DNA of 64,000 nt from Nemopilema nomurai (Eukaryota > Cnidaria > Scyphozoa > Rhizostomeae > Rhizostomatidae). A program made the translations under genes and the position numbers. Numbering within the stretch: the stretch's first letter is position 1; every line of letters starts with the position of its first letter. Below, in pieces: positions 25,301 to 33,958 of this stretch. Location of the stretch: NCBI GenBank assembly GCA_003864495.1, contig ML133437.1:1054001-1118000 (forward strand), in the 5' to 3' direction. Under the pieces are notes generated by a model that saw nothing but the letters and a program-made list of their open reading frames with translations, was not told the DNA's origin and ran no database searches.

Positions 25301-27349
25301 CATAATCTGCCAAGATATTAGAATTTCTGACAGTGATAATTTATTTTAGTAAAGCCTTAGTTGTGCTTATAAATGATCATATGAATTTTTGTTTGTAAAG
25401 ACAGAACTCACCTGTCAACCCTCGAGTAGACAACTAAAGATCGAAGAGAATCAAATGGAAGCAGAAACATAGCCCCGGCATTTTTAGTTGTATGAGACAT
25501 ATCATTCCCAAAAACAAGTACACGATTCAAATGACCTGTGAACTGAATTAGGAATCGTTAAGTTTGTAAAGTTTCAAAGACAGAAGCTGATAAAAATTGG
25601 TTTTCGACCACTAGACATGGAAGACAAATCTTGACTGCTTCCGATTAGAAGAGGTCAATTTTTTCTTACAAGTTTCTCTACTCAGCACTAGATAAACTGT
25701 TCTTGTTCTTTGTTTGATCGTTTAATAGAAAGTTTACATCGCCCTTTTTAGTTAACCACCCTAGCAAAAATGATCACATCCATTCCTATCCGTAGATTTA
25801 TTCTTATCATAAACTTGGCTTCTACTGATGGAATCTGATGAAATTTATTAACTCACTGACCATTTTAAAAAAAAGTTTGGTAGAATTTCGGCGTGGTTTA
25901 ACCATCTTGTTTGGTGCAAAAAATTTGTTGGGCGATGTCTGATCAAGTTCGATGAAAGTCATAAACAGATTTTGTAGCTCAATATTGTAGAGAATTCTAA
26001 ATCTCTTTCGCAACCTACTAAAAATACTGTTAAAATTAGTTTTGATAAAAGGTCCTGCAAAATGATTGATCGGTTTGACCAGAGCTTCGGTTGTTTCATA
26101 ATGAATCAGAGATTTGTTTATGCAACGGTTGGCAAATATTTCCTATTTTCTCTCATCAGCTCAAGATATTATACGCCAAGGAATCAAAATACATCAGGAT
26201 TCTGATTGCAAATATCAGGTATGTAATTTAGTGCGATTTTATTCATTCAGAGAGACGTTTTATTCATGTAAGTTTATTCATTTGTTTTTAAAAAATTGAA
26301 TAATGATATTCATTTATGCATTCGTTAACTCATCACTGGCTACGAAGAGTTTGATTTTTAAGAACATTTTTTGGTATATTATTCTCTCAGCAGTCGGATT
26401 CATTCAATGACATTTTCTCGGTAGGCAAGGAAGCATCATCTGCGACTTTACGTTGTACTTTAAGAGTGGTGTAGAGAGTCCCACGAAAGCACTGACAACA
26501 GAATTGGCGACGGGGTCTCTTGGCAACTTCACAGTCGACAAAGATTTCTCTAAAGCAGGTAAAGCTGCATCATCGCTGTCAATTGTTTATTGTTTTTTTG
26601 CCACTTATTATTATTATGGTAATGTTTGAATCGTTAAGAAGTTCCATGACCAAGATGCTGCTTTGCGATGCAACGCTAAATGACTTTTCTCGCATTAAAA
26701 CAGTTTGAGCCTTTCTGGATGTTTTTGTCAAAAGCAATCCAGCAGAGCCGAAACCACAAAGATTCAGTGGGAACATTTTCTAGGGAGGTCGTGTCATCTG
26801 ATTCACTTTGAATCAAAGGCAACGTGACACTCTTTGAGCCAATCAGAGACGACTTCAAGCCAGTTACCTGGTTCTTCGAGCCTAAGGGAAGGAACGAACT
26901 GACTCCTTCCAAACAAGCCTTAACGTTTATCGTAGAGGAGGGAAGGTCGGTGTCAGAGAAAGTTACAACTGCTTGACTGGTTTGGAAAATAAGAAAAGTA
27001 TGAATGTAGCCTGCTGCTCGTAGTATGAAGTAGTTTTTTAGCTTGTAAACAAATAAAAATCGCTTCAAATTTGTTCTATACACAGACAATATAACTTATC
27101 AGGTTGATTAGAATTGCTGATTACAACTGGTTCTCGTACTTTTCAGTGGTAGTCAAGGAGCCTGCGAAGGAGAAAAAGAATAACTACACGCTTATGGCAG
27201 TTCTTCTCGTTGTTGGAATCCTTGTGGTCATTGGTGTGGTCACCCTGTGTTTGTTGCACTCACGGCATAAGAAGCGTGCACGTGTTCGCTTTGATAAAAT
27301 GCTGATGGATGAAACGGCCACCATTGAATACCCTATGGCAGAGAAGTAG
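10256..27349 (+). CDS. Large modular type I membrane protein (sushi-like/HYR/GCC2-GCC3/CUB-like/EGF/SEA)
   Basis: Exons: 10256-10310, 11379-11612, 12139-12330, 13268-13516, 13819-14085, 14394-14633, 15064-15135, 16043-16198, 17014-17169, 17754-18116, 18650-18802, 19396-19551, 19668-19829, 20150-20320, 20933-21049, 21524-21646, 21797-21916, 22246-22374, 22779-22904, 23790-23942, 25004-25125, 26160-26218, 26425-26558, 27147-27349. They sum to 3912 bp, giving 1303 residues. Approximate order: signal peptide 1-18; sushi-like 19-160; HYR 161-332; Cys-rich 333-436; GCC2/GCC3 437-540; CUB-like 541-661; four GCC2/GCC3 662-875; five EGF 876-1080; GCC2/GCC3 1081-1131; SEA 1132-1236; transmembrane about 1250-1273; ~30-residue tail. 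All junctions before the SEA are phase 1, so modules are symmetric exons. The set recalls SVEP1-type extracellular proteins, but the SEA plus membrane anchor differ, so I give no orthologue name. It probably acts at the cell surface in adhesion or ligand binding (inference). The start is the first ATG before a clear hydrophobic leader; an untranslated first exon is possible. Confidence 0.88.
11379..12330 (+). other. Two sushi/CCP-like modules (exons 2-3)
   Basis: Two Cys-rich exons of 78 and 64 residues. Exon 3 has the sushi spacing most clearly: CPPL opening, G-Y-x-C in the middle, and a CQNNGTWMPLGGPFC end like the WS..PxC close of complement control modules. Exon 2 opens CPGLNG and has SCYWVCNKGFGFQDGS but lacks a clean terminal W-x-x-C, so it is a divergent relative. 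Confidence 0.6.
13268..14085 (+). other. Two HYR domains (exons 4-5)
   Basis: HYR (hyalin repeat) domains are immunoglobulin-like adhesion modules. Exon 5 is typical: CPKHLLFTAPPG near the start and the diagnostic YSARDSSGNMAHCEMKVIVK ending. Exon 4 keeps the fold pattern (CQNKVFVKTDPGKATADV; YCSMVFEVF ending) but lacks the DxSGN motif. One domain per exon, both phase 1-1. Confidence 0.8.
14394..15135 (+). other. Unclassified Cys-rich segment (exons 6-7)
   Basis: Exon 6 (80 residues) has six or so cysteines, a SLCEGSYTAW stretch and an N-glycosylation sequon; exon 7 is only 24 residues with NGTCPNAT. I recognise no family. Phases are 1-1, as for the rest of the ectodomain. Confidence 0.65.
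14631..14915. repeat. 37-bp minisatellite containing a copied 5' splice site
   Basis: Eight copies of a unit of mostly 37 bp (first 41, one 39). Each unit starts atagtaggtctcact. The first copy spans the real exon 6 / intron 6 junction, so the donor GTAGGT at 14634 recurs at 14675, 14712, 14749, 14786, 14862 and 14899; the copy at 14823 has mutated to GAAGGT. Confidence 0.95.
16043..17169 (+). other. Two GCC2/GCC3 (ephrin-receptor-like) modules (exons 8-9)
   Basis: Each exon is 156 bp and encodes the C-x-x-C-P-x(n)-C-x-x-C-P pattern of GCC2/GCC3 repeats (for example CHVCPPNTT...CFQCPPHQI and CTICTYGYYAPAGARACTKC). Identical exon length and phase point to tandem exon duplication. Confidence 0.8.
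16713..16897. repeat. 40-bp minisatellite carrying 3' splice-site-like elements
   Basis: About 4.6 near-identical copies with an exact 40-bp period (starts 16713, 16753, 16793, 16833, 16873) in the intron between exons 8 and 9. Each contains tttctgtcctttacag, an excellent pyrimidine tract plus AG, and the array stops about 115 bp before the true acceptor at 17013. Confidence 0.95.
17754..18116 (+). other. CUB-like beta-sandwich module (exon 10)
   Basis: A single 121-residue exon with only two cysteines. CSKDFVRV, then LTGQICGANISNPVF, then GLTVEFAFADASMASLGISF resembles the second half of a CUB domain (C..D.v.v, .CG...p, v.F.sD....GF...). The N-terminal cysteine pair of a full CUB is absent, so the assignment is tentative. 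Confidence 0.5.
18650..20320 (+). other. Four tandem GCC2/GCC3 modules (exons 11-14)
   Basis: Exons of 153, 156, 162 and 171 bp, each one module with C-x-x-C-P-x-G-[ST]-Y/F-Q-D and a C-x-x-C-[PG]-x-N/G-x-T-T core (for example CSGCPVGSYQDMAEMSQC). All carry the terminal Cys immediately before a phase-1 donor. Several N-x-T sequons are present. Confidence 0.88.
20933..22904 (+). other. Five EGF-like modules (exons 15-19)
   Basis: Five exons of 117-129 bp, each with six cysteines in EGF order and the G-[FY]-x-G-x-x-C close (for example CPVGFTGVNCEN, CYPDYTGKNC, CKMGFFGNRCEN). None carries a full calcium-binding D-x-[DN]-E start. Confidence 0.92.
22982..23497. repeat. Degenerate ~28-bp tandem array with a ~305-bp internal duplication
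   Basis: Variants of gtcacttttgatctttataa fill most of the intron between exons 19 and 20. A longer block recurs about 305 bp away (gatttttgtaaaacttgaag at 23051 and 23356), so short repeats were later amplified as a larger segment. Confidence 0.9.
23790..23942 (+). other. Last GCC2/GCC3 module (exon 20)
   Basis: One 153-bp phase 1-1 exon: CPPGETFQVGKCHKCGVGTY then CQACPDKKITLEEGAT, ending in Cys-Ile before the donor. It separates the EGF block from the SEA domain. Confidence 0.88.
24082..24598. repeat. 51/52-bp minisatellite, ten copies
   Basis: Units start at 24082, 24133, 24184, 24236, 24287, 24339, 24391, 24443, 24495 and 24547. Copies are over 90% alike by eye, with a one-base length variant (aagcatgat versus aagcaaagat). 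It lies in the intron between exons 20 and 21. Units of 51 bp are in phase with codons and create a spurious reverse-strand frame. Confidence 0.95.
25004..26558 (+). other. SEA domain with GSIIC motif (exons 21-23)
   Basis: Three exons (122, 59, 134 bp) whose inner introns are phase 0 and 2, unlike every other junction in the gene. VRASVRITSESW, YNRLRVKLEETLKILY and RQGSIICDFTLYF follow the SEA pattern. G1194-S1195-I-I fits the G/S autoproteolysis site of cleaving SEA domains. It sits just outside the membrane, the usual SEA position. Confidence 0.78.
27147..27349 (+). other. Transmembrane helix and cytoplasmic tail (exon 24)
   Basis: A Lys-rich stalk leads to a 22-24 residue hydrophobic helix (core LLVVGILVVIGVVTLCLL), then a basic stop-transfer HSRHKKRARVR and a short tail ending IEYPMAEK with TAG at 27347-27349. 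The tail has one Tyr and no recognisable kinase or death motif. Confidence 0.9.
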
Positions 27350-30300
27350 AATTTGCGCATTTCGCAACTCTTGTAGCCTGAGCATATCATACTGACCATT
27401 TCACAGCATCATTTGAGTCGTTTTGGCTCGGTCTATTACGTTCTTGTATGCTGGCTGTAGCATTTCAAGACAGTTTCTGCTTTTATATTTACGCCTTGGT
27501 TGAGATTTTTCCCAAATATTTTTCTTGTTTTCACTTGCCACTGCTGTTGTGCTGCTTGTGAATTTTTTTCCATTATTTCAGACATTTATCTCCCAGATTT
27601 GGGAACTTTCAGGCAGAGCCTCAAAGTGGCCTGATCTCAATTATTCGAACTAGAAGTAATATTTAAAACGCTTTTCGTTTCATTTAATCTTGTTTTGTTT
27701 TAAGTATCCCATTTACGTTAATTGTTCTAATTCATAAAATGCCTCAAAGTCGCTTCTAGTAAAGTTTACAATTCATTCATTGTTTAGTGTTACCTCTTAA
27801 TACATTGCAAGGAACATATATACCTTGCCAATGTTTATTTTTCGTCCAGTAATTTATATGTTCCTTTGCTCAACTAGAACAAACTTTAGAATATTGCTGT
27901 TTATCTTACGGTTGCAAAATAGTAGAGGTGGATTTGCCGGGCAAACTAAATCCAATGAAATAACTAACTCTCATATATTTATACCTGCGAGTTTAGAACA
28001 CGGATATTGGCATTTCTCGCTATGGTATTTAACGTACAGAACAATTTTGTTAATTAAACTTATGAATTTAATTTCAAGTGATATCTAATGACGTTTATAC
28101 CTTGTTTTGATCGTGTCTGGAGTGTAAAGAGAATATTTTACACAAGATAATGAGTTCCTGAATAGTGCTTCCGCTCCCGGGAAGGGTTTATCCTTTCATT
28201 AGGAATATTCGTTAATAGGAAGGATGAAAGAAAATAGGAATGGGTTTGGGAGAATTTCTATCAAGCTAGGGGGGATTGGTAGAAATACGAAATAAAGAAT
28301 TTGGTCATTCACAACATTGTTCAAGAAACAGGATAGAAAGATTTTGAAGGACTAAATAAATTTTGAGGAGAAATATATAGCAAAAAGAGGGATTTTGGGG
28401 AAATTGGTAGAGCTAAGAGTGAAGCACTGTTCTTGAACTCACAAATAGTAACTGATTTTAGATAAAATGTAAATTGAAGTTTTATAATTTTAATTGATTA
28501 GGTATAAATTGATTTTCTGATGTTTTAAAATTTTGGTTCTGTTTCTTTTCTCGTCTCAGCACTCAAGCACTCAAACTTTCCAATTCTAAGCTCTCTGCAA
28601 CGATTCCCCAAAGCCACGCCTATCATTGAGCAACGCACTATCATCACTTTTTTCTTGTTGAAACATAAACATTTTGCCCACTGGCCAGTATAGCAGTTAG
28701 TATCATTTGAAATGTATTATATTGTGTATAATTTCAGGAGAAACGCAATGTTAGTTAAACATTAGTTAAACAAGAAATCTAGGCCTAGCAAGTTTTCTTG
28801 CAGAGCATCAAAGCAGCTTTAAACATCCCGATCGGCTCCTGCCCCCGGAAACCATTAACTAATTGAACAGGGCTCGGAATCATTGCCTGTGACCTTGGCC
28901 TAATGAACTGATTGTCTGTGATCCTCTGCGATTGTCCGCGATAATTTGCGATTGTCTGTGATCATTTGCGATGTTCAACGCCAGTTCCTCGCGATGGACG
29001 CCGATGACGTACGCCAGTGTTGCGAACTGGTCAATGTTTACAACAATGCAGTGTTTCATACGAATAGGCCACGGCAAGTGCTGCTAAAAATCATCTTGAA
29101 ATGACCGATTAACCTTCGCTACCAAGATCCTTCACCGGTGCCTTGGTTCTGTTTTTGTAATGTATTAATTTAGTTCTCTTTGCGATTTGTTTTGAGCTCC
29201 GTTAGGATCTATCTATATTTTGATCCAATTTCATAGTATGAGCACAATAACTTTTTCCTTTCTACCTGCTTTTTCTGTCTGATATCCTTTTCTCTTCTAT
29301 GCTTAGTTGTTCATCCTTTTTTTACCGAAAAGTTCAAAATGGTGCCTACGGTTGGCCATTTTGAATATCAAGATGGAATTGTGACGTCATTATTGAAACC
29401 ATTGTGTTTTCTGTCAAACTATTTTGTTGAGGCCCATAGCCGAAAACAGGTGAGAGACATGCGTCTTATCAGTCAATAAGGCTCCGGTCTAGCTCGAGTA
29501 TATATTGTAGTTCTATCTAAGTAAGTACATTATTTGATTTTTGTGTGTCTTATAAGGTGAAAGAGTGGTCAAGAGATTTGTCTCGCTGAAAGAGAGGTGA
29601 ACTGCGAGAACAAACTCTAAATAGGAATGATATTCTGGTCTCGTTTACACCAATATCAACTTTGTCTAAATTTCAAGAAGTTGTGTAGGGATTTGCTATG
29701 CTACAAAGCTGTGCCATGAAAATTCTTGGATAAGAACTTGAAATAAATAGGTGTCGTCGAGCTCACTAATAGGATTCCATTTCTTTCTAAAAGTCGAGCC
29801 CTTCCAAAAAGTCTAGTCCTGGGGATCGGGCCCGCCCTCTCTCTTTTTAAATGCTCCATCTGCCAAAAATGCTTAAAATCTTTGCCTCTACGAAGCATAG
29901 GAACAAAACTGTCTTGCCTTGCAAAGTACCCTCAACAACAACAACCGCATTCTGTATTTTTTTAGGCACCAGATAACTGCCGATCAGCGACGCATGCTTC
30001 GGAGAAACATTGTAAAAATGGTAACCTTTTTCAACAAAAATCTCGCGATTGAAAACAATTTTTAATGTCATACCTAATAACAAAAGCTTTAAATGCTAAA
30101 TAAAGGCTACTGATGCAGTTTTCGACAATTAATACTTTTGCAACGAGATTAACCTTGGTGTGATGGTGCATGGCAATTGGTGTGATCAAAATCCAAGGAA
30201 AAAAGATGACAACAGCAGTAACGTAACTGGGCCTACGGATAAAGCTTCGACTCGCCAGCTATTACAACAGTCGGAGAATAATTATGTTTGTAATTAAGGC

Positions 30301-30963
30301 AATGAGCAAAGGTTAGTTGAATTTAAGAAGACCTGTTCAGCGTGACCTTCCTTCCTTGGGCTTCAATACAGGTGAAATGCGATAATCCGGACCCAGCCAT
30401 GCGTGGAAGTTTTGCACGGTTCTGTGGACAGTTGAAATCAGAACATTTGCAGCAACTAGATTCGCTTCTTCTTGCTCATTCCGTGCATTTGCATGGACAT
30501 TTGTTTCCAGGCAAACAATATTCACCAAGAAATAAGTTTTGTTTCGACAAGCAAACAGAAAATCAAATCTAATTCTCTATTTGACTCCATGATATAAAAC
30601 ATAGTCGCACAATCTTGAAGTGAATATCACTCAACTCTCCCACTACTGCATATGCACCTTCAACTATTTCGAATCGAAAATTTGTTTCTTTTCTAATCCA
30701 CCTCCTATGAAGATCCATGCATTGGCTAAATAAGCTGGCTATAAATTGTTTCAAAAGCAATATGCTTAGACTATCCAGCCATTGTTGGGAAGTGGCATGA
30801 AGTTAGACCAATATAAGACCAAGGTTCCGTTCCCCCTCCTTGGTCCACCATAACACAAACGTGACTATTAACAATACATCTTTACTACAACATCCCCTTT
30901 CCACTTCTTTTTGAAGTGAGACCAGCTCACTTATCATTATGCACGCTGAAATTTCCTGCCACT
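27350..30963. other. Intergenic region downstream of the receptor gene
   Basis: No supported coding exon. It includes the receptor's 3' UTR (AATAAA at 28291-28296 is one candidate signal), a short ~20-bp tandem repeat (next entry), and an unassigned element cluster at 29350-29389 with inverted CCATTTT/AAGATGG and a perfect TGACGTCA at 29382-29389. The end nearest 30963 is the presumed 3' UTR of the reverse-strand gene. Confidence 0.6.
28908..28975. repeat. Short ~20-bp tandem repeat
   Basis: About three and a half degenerate copies of gcgattgtctgtgatcattt in intergenic DNA. Confidence 0.75.
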
Positions 30964-32310
30964 CTATGGCATACAAGGCGGAATCAGACATTTCGTGCGC
31001 TTTTTAACAACATCTCTCTTTAAACTGAGCCCAACCATATTGGAATCAATTACATGATAATTGTCGTTGTTTGACCTTCTGTCAGAATTTTCTTCCTTAA
31101 CCTCTTCTGTGTGATCTTCCTTTTCATTTCGAATAAATACATTTAGCGCTCCCCCCTTTGATATGAGCTTTGTTCCCTTTTTGCCTGTTGTTACATGAAG
31201 ACCCCCAGTTCTGCCCCGTACCCTCGTTTCTTTGTCGATCTCTGACTTCTTGCTTCGCATATTCTCTTTCTTATACTTCCTTAAATTTGCAGTTGATCTT
31301 CTGCTCTTCTGATTTCCTCTCCTTCCATTTGACCTGGCGATGTGGCTATTTTCTTCCATCCATTTCTCCAGCATGACTGAGTTTTCAAACATCTTCACCC
31401 CTTCTAACAATGCTCTTTTTAGACGGTTGCTACCACTGCTTTTTCCAGCAGCCTTGTTTACCCTACTCCTTTTTAGGCCGCTCATGTAAACAGGATTTAT
31501 AATTTTGACAAGCTTTCTCACTTTTCCCTTGCCTTCCCCGGTGTTCTCCACCACGGGTGCATTCACCTTTCCTGGCTCCAAGACAACTTGCACAGAATTT
31601 GCTTGCGTCTCGATCTGAGCAAATGAAGAAAAATTTAGAGGAAATGAAGCATTTAATTGAAATCAGAACATTCATTGGTTCGATTGCTCTCAAGTAAACA
31701 CTCGCTTTAATTGAAAAAATGTAGTGCTTTGAATAATGACACGTTTGAAATGAACACGAATGATAATGATTGGTAGCCTGTTGGTTGTTCAGCTGGAGAA
31801 AACAAAGAAGGCATATTTGCACTGCTTATGCTGCCCATCAAGAGAATAAGCCGCTGTAAAATAGAACCACGAAACATTTTAGGTTTTAGAATTAAGATCT
31901 CATTCGTGCTTTCCTCATTCGATTTATTCAGCACTCAAGTAAAAAGACATGTGGGAAGCATCGGTTTCAAGTTAGCATGATATCAAATCGTAGTCAATAT
32001 TTCATTTCTATTGACTTTGATTCACTAGTGCGTTTTCTTACATTTGATAATATTGTAAACGTCTTCTTTTGACAAAAAAATGACACACATGTAAATGCTT
32101 TTATAACGTTATCTTGCTCCCTATTTTCGCGAATATCATATCACAGGACTTGCAAATTTGCTATACCTGTGCAATTTCCTTGGTAGCATGTATCTTCAAA
32201 CTTCCTTCTTGCTCGTTATGAACTTGGAAATGCCCAGCATCTCCATCTTCGCCGGCTACCACGCTTAAGCACAATGTATAAACAGCAACGAGAAATAGTC
32301 TTGCCAGCAT
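30964..32310 (-). CDS. Secreted basic protein with C-terminal CLIPPC motif; possible peptide precursor
   Basis: Two coding exons on the reverse strand: 32310-32167 (48 codons) and 31614-30964 (216 codons plus stop), joined in phase 0 with good donor (cag/GTATAG) and acceptor (tttgctcag). The 264-residue product begins MLARLFLVAVYTLCLSVVAG, a clear signal peptide. The rest is hydrophilic and rich in Lys, Arg, Asn and Ser with many paired basic sites (LKRSR, RLKR, SRRS, VVKKR). The mature part has only two cysteines, in the final CLIPPCMP right after a KKR site. That is how cyclic neuropeptides or hormone-like peptides are often arranged, but the long basic stretch could equally be a matrix or nucleic-acid-binding secreted protein. 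I recognise no family. It is divergently oriented to the histidine-rich gene, with start codons 1.65 kb apart. Confidence 0.75.
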
Positions 32311-33397
32311 TATTCTAACACTTTCCCAGCTACTTCAGTTCTCGCTCTGTCAACACTCGCGTTGATTGTGTCGAACGGAAGACGAAATCACCGCACGTTC
32401 GATGCCTGCACGGATCTGGAACAATGACCTTTGTTTTACGGTTGCTGGATGCCTCTGCGCATGATCATGTTGTTGCTGGTGTTGATCGAGATGATCACTG
32501 AAGTCAAAGCACCCTTTGAACTGAATTAAGTTTTCATTGCCCTCGAGTTAGCCGCGTTTGTTTTCAATTGCAAATACTAAATTGCTAGTGTTTCATTTTA
32601 TCATCGTGTGCACCAAGAAAAATGCGTTTTGCCGCTTTGAACTTTTGCTTTGAAAGTTTACTCAAGTGAAATCCTTTACACGAAAGATGAAAGGTCTTAG
32701 AAACAGCTTTATATTGAAATTTCAACAGGTTTCTTTTCCACAGAAAGCCGGGTGTTTTATTAAACTTTAATTGGGGTTTGTTTTCCTGCTCCGCGACCAT
32801 GTTATTAGTTGAAAACAACCTGTTACTAGCAGTGGCCTAATAAACTTTGATCGCTTGCTTCAGAAATGTCACCTTTACGATGGAAGGTCAGTGTCTGAGG
32901 GCCATAGGAGCACAAATTACGATGAAGTGTAGTGCCCACTGCGCCAAGAGGTAACCACACAACAAACTTGACACCAAACAAGCAGAACAACCCGCCATTT
33001 TGCAGCTCTCTGGGAGCTGACGTAGTAAAAATATCTTATTACACCGGCATGGGAGTAAATTGGTGCTTGTTAGAAAAAATCAGTGCCAGATAAAGAGGGT
33101 TTTTCTATAGTCCTGCCTGGTGAAAAGAAGCCAGAGTGGGAAGACGATTTTGCTCACTATTCTATGACGTTAAAGAAGGTTATTACCACTGTAGTCCCCT
33201 TTCAATGCTAATAAACAGTCTAGGAACATTTGTTGGCAGTAATATACACTGGCCTCTATAAAGGCTATATTATCGAGCTTCGAGCTTCGTATTGTTTGAT
33301 TCACATGAGAAGCGAGGACAGTTAATGTGATTAGGCTCCAGAACCATGGGACCCACCGACAACAGCGAAACACTGAAAGGAATCGGCACTTGGGGAG

Positions 33398-33739
33398 CTA
33401 GTCGTGATATCCAATGTTGCGCACATGGCTGTTCCAAATGGCCAATATTTTCCAATTGACCAGATTTCTGGTAAAGAAAAAAGCAACATTGACCGCAGTC
33501 TGAAACGGCACGACCCAGCCTTTTGTGGAGATCAGTGAGTCGTATTTGAGAGTAATCGTGTATTCTGGATTAGAGAATCTCTTCCATAAGTGGAAGTCTA
33601 ATTGCAGCGCATCTCTTAAAACAGTTTCGTTGAAAATGGAAAAACGAGTATCGTTCCACATTTCAGTAACTCTTCCTAGTTGGTAATTCTCAGTATGAAC
33701 GCAAGCAGCGATCGCGCCTTTTGCTAAACAAATCGCCAT
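33398..33739 (-). other. 113-codon open frame, uncertain gene
   Basis: Begins MAICLAKGAIAACVH, which could be a weak signal peptide, and continues with WNDTRFS and other residues typical of folded protein. It starts about 90-120 bp from the CCAAT-type elements at 33829-33867, on the opposite side from the histidine-rich gene. I found no convincing downstream exon or family. It may be chance. Confidence 0.2.
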
Positions 33740-33828
33740 GAAAAACTGAAATCACATGTTAGGGCCAGCCACGTGATCCGTGGTACCTGCCCTGTGAATG
33801 GCTATTCAAAAGTGTGTGTAAAGATCAA

Positions 33829-33867
33829 CCAATGGGATTCAAGATGGCAGTTGAGCCAATGACATCA
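33829..33867. promoter_or_regulatory. Candidate promoter elements (CCAAT, YY1-like, CRE-like)
   Basis: Within 40 bp: CCAAT at 33829-33833, AAGATGGC at 33841-33848 (YY1-type), CCAAT at 33856-33860, overlapping TGACATCA at 33860-33867 (one base from a CRE). The cluster is about 90-130 bp before the ATG at 33959, a sensible place for a core promoter. Confidence 0.4.
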
Positions 33868-33958
33868 GCGCCTCGTTAATACTGTGCCAACAGTAATCAT
33901 GCAAAAATGAGAAGAAATTTATTAATACAATAACACTTGGTGATTAAAAGCTTGGAAC

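Larger units (their letters stand above)
32311..33958. other. Shared upstream region of two divergent secreted-protein genes
   Basis: Separates the start codons at 32310 (-) and 33959 (+). Both promoters should lie here. The part near 33820-33870 has the only obvious promoter-like elements. A reverse-strand open frame (33739-33398) is listed separately. Nothing else is supported. Confidence 0.6.
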
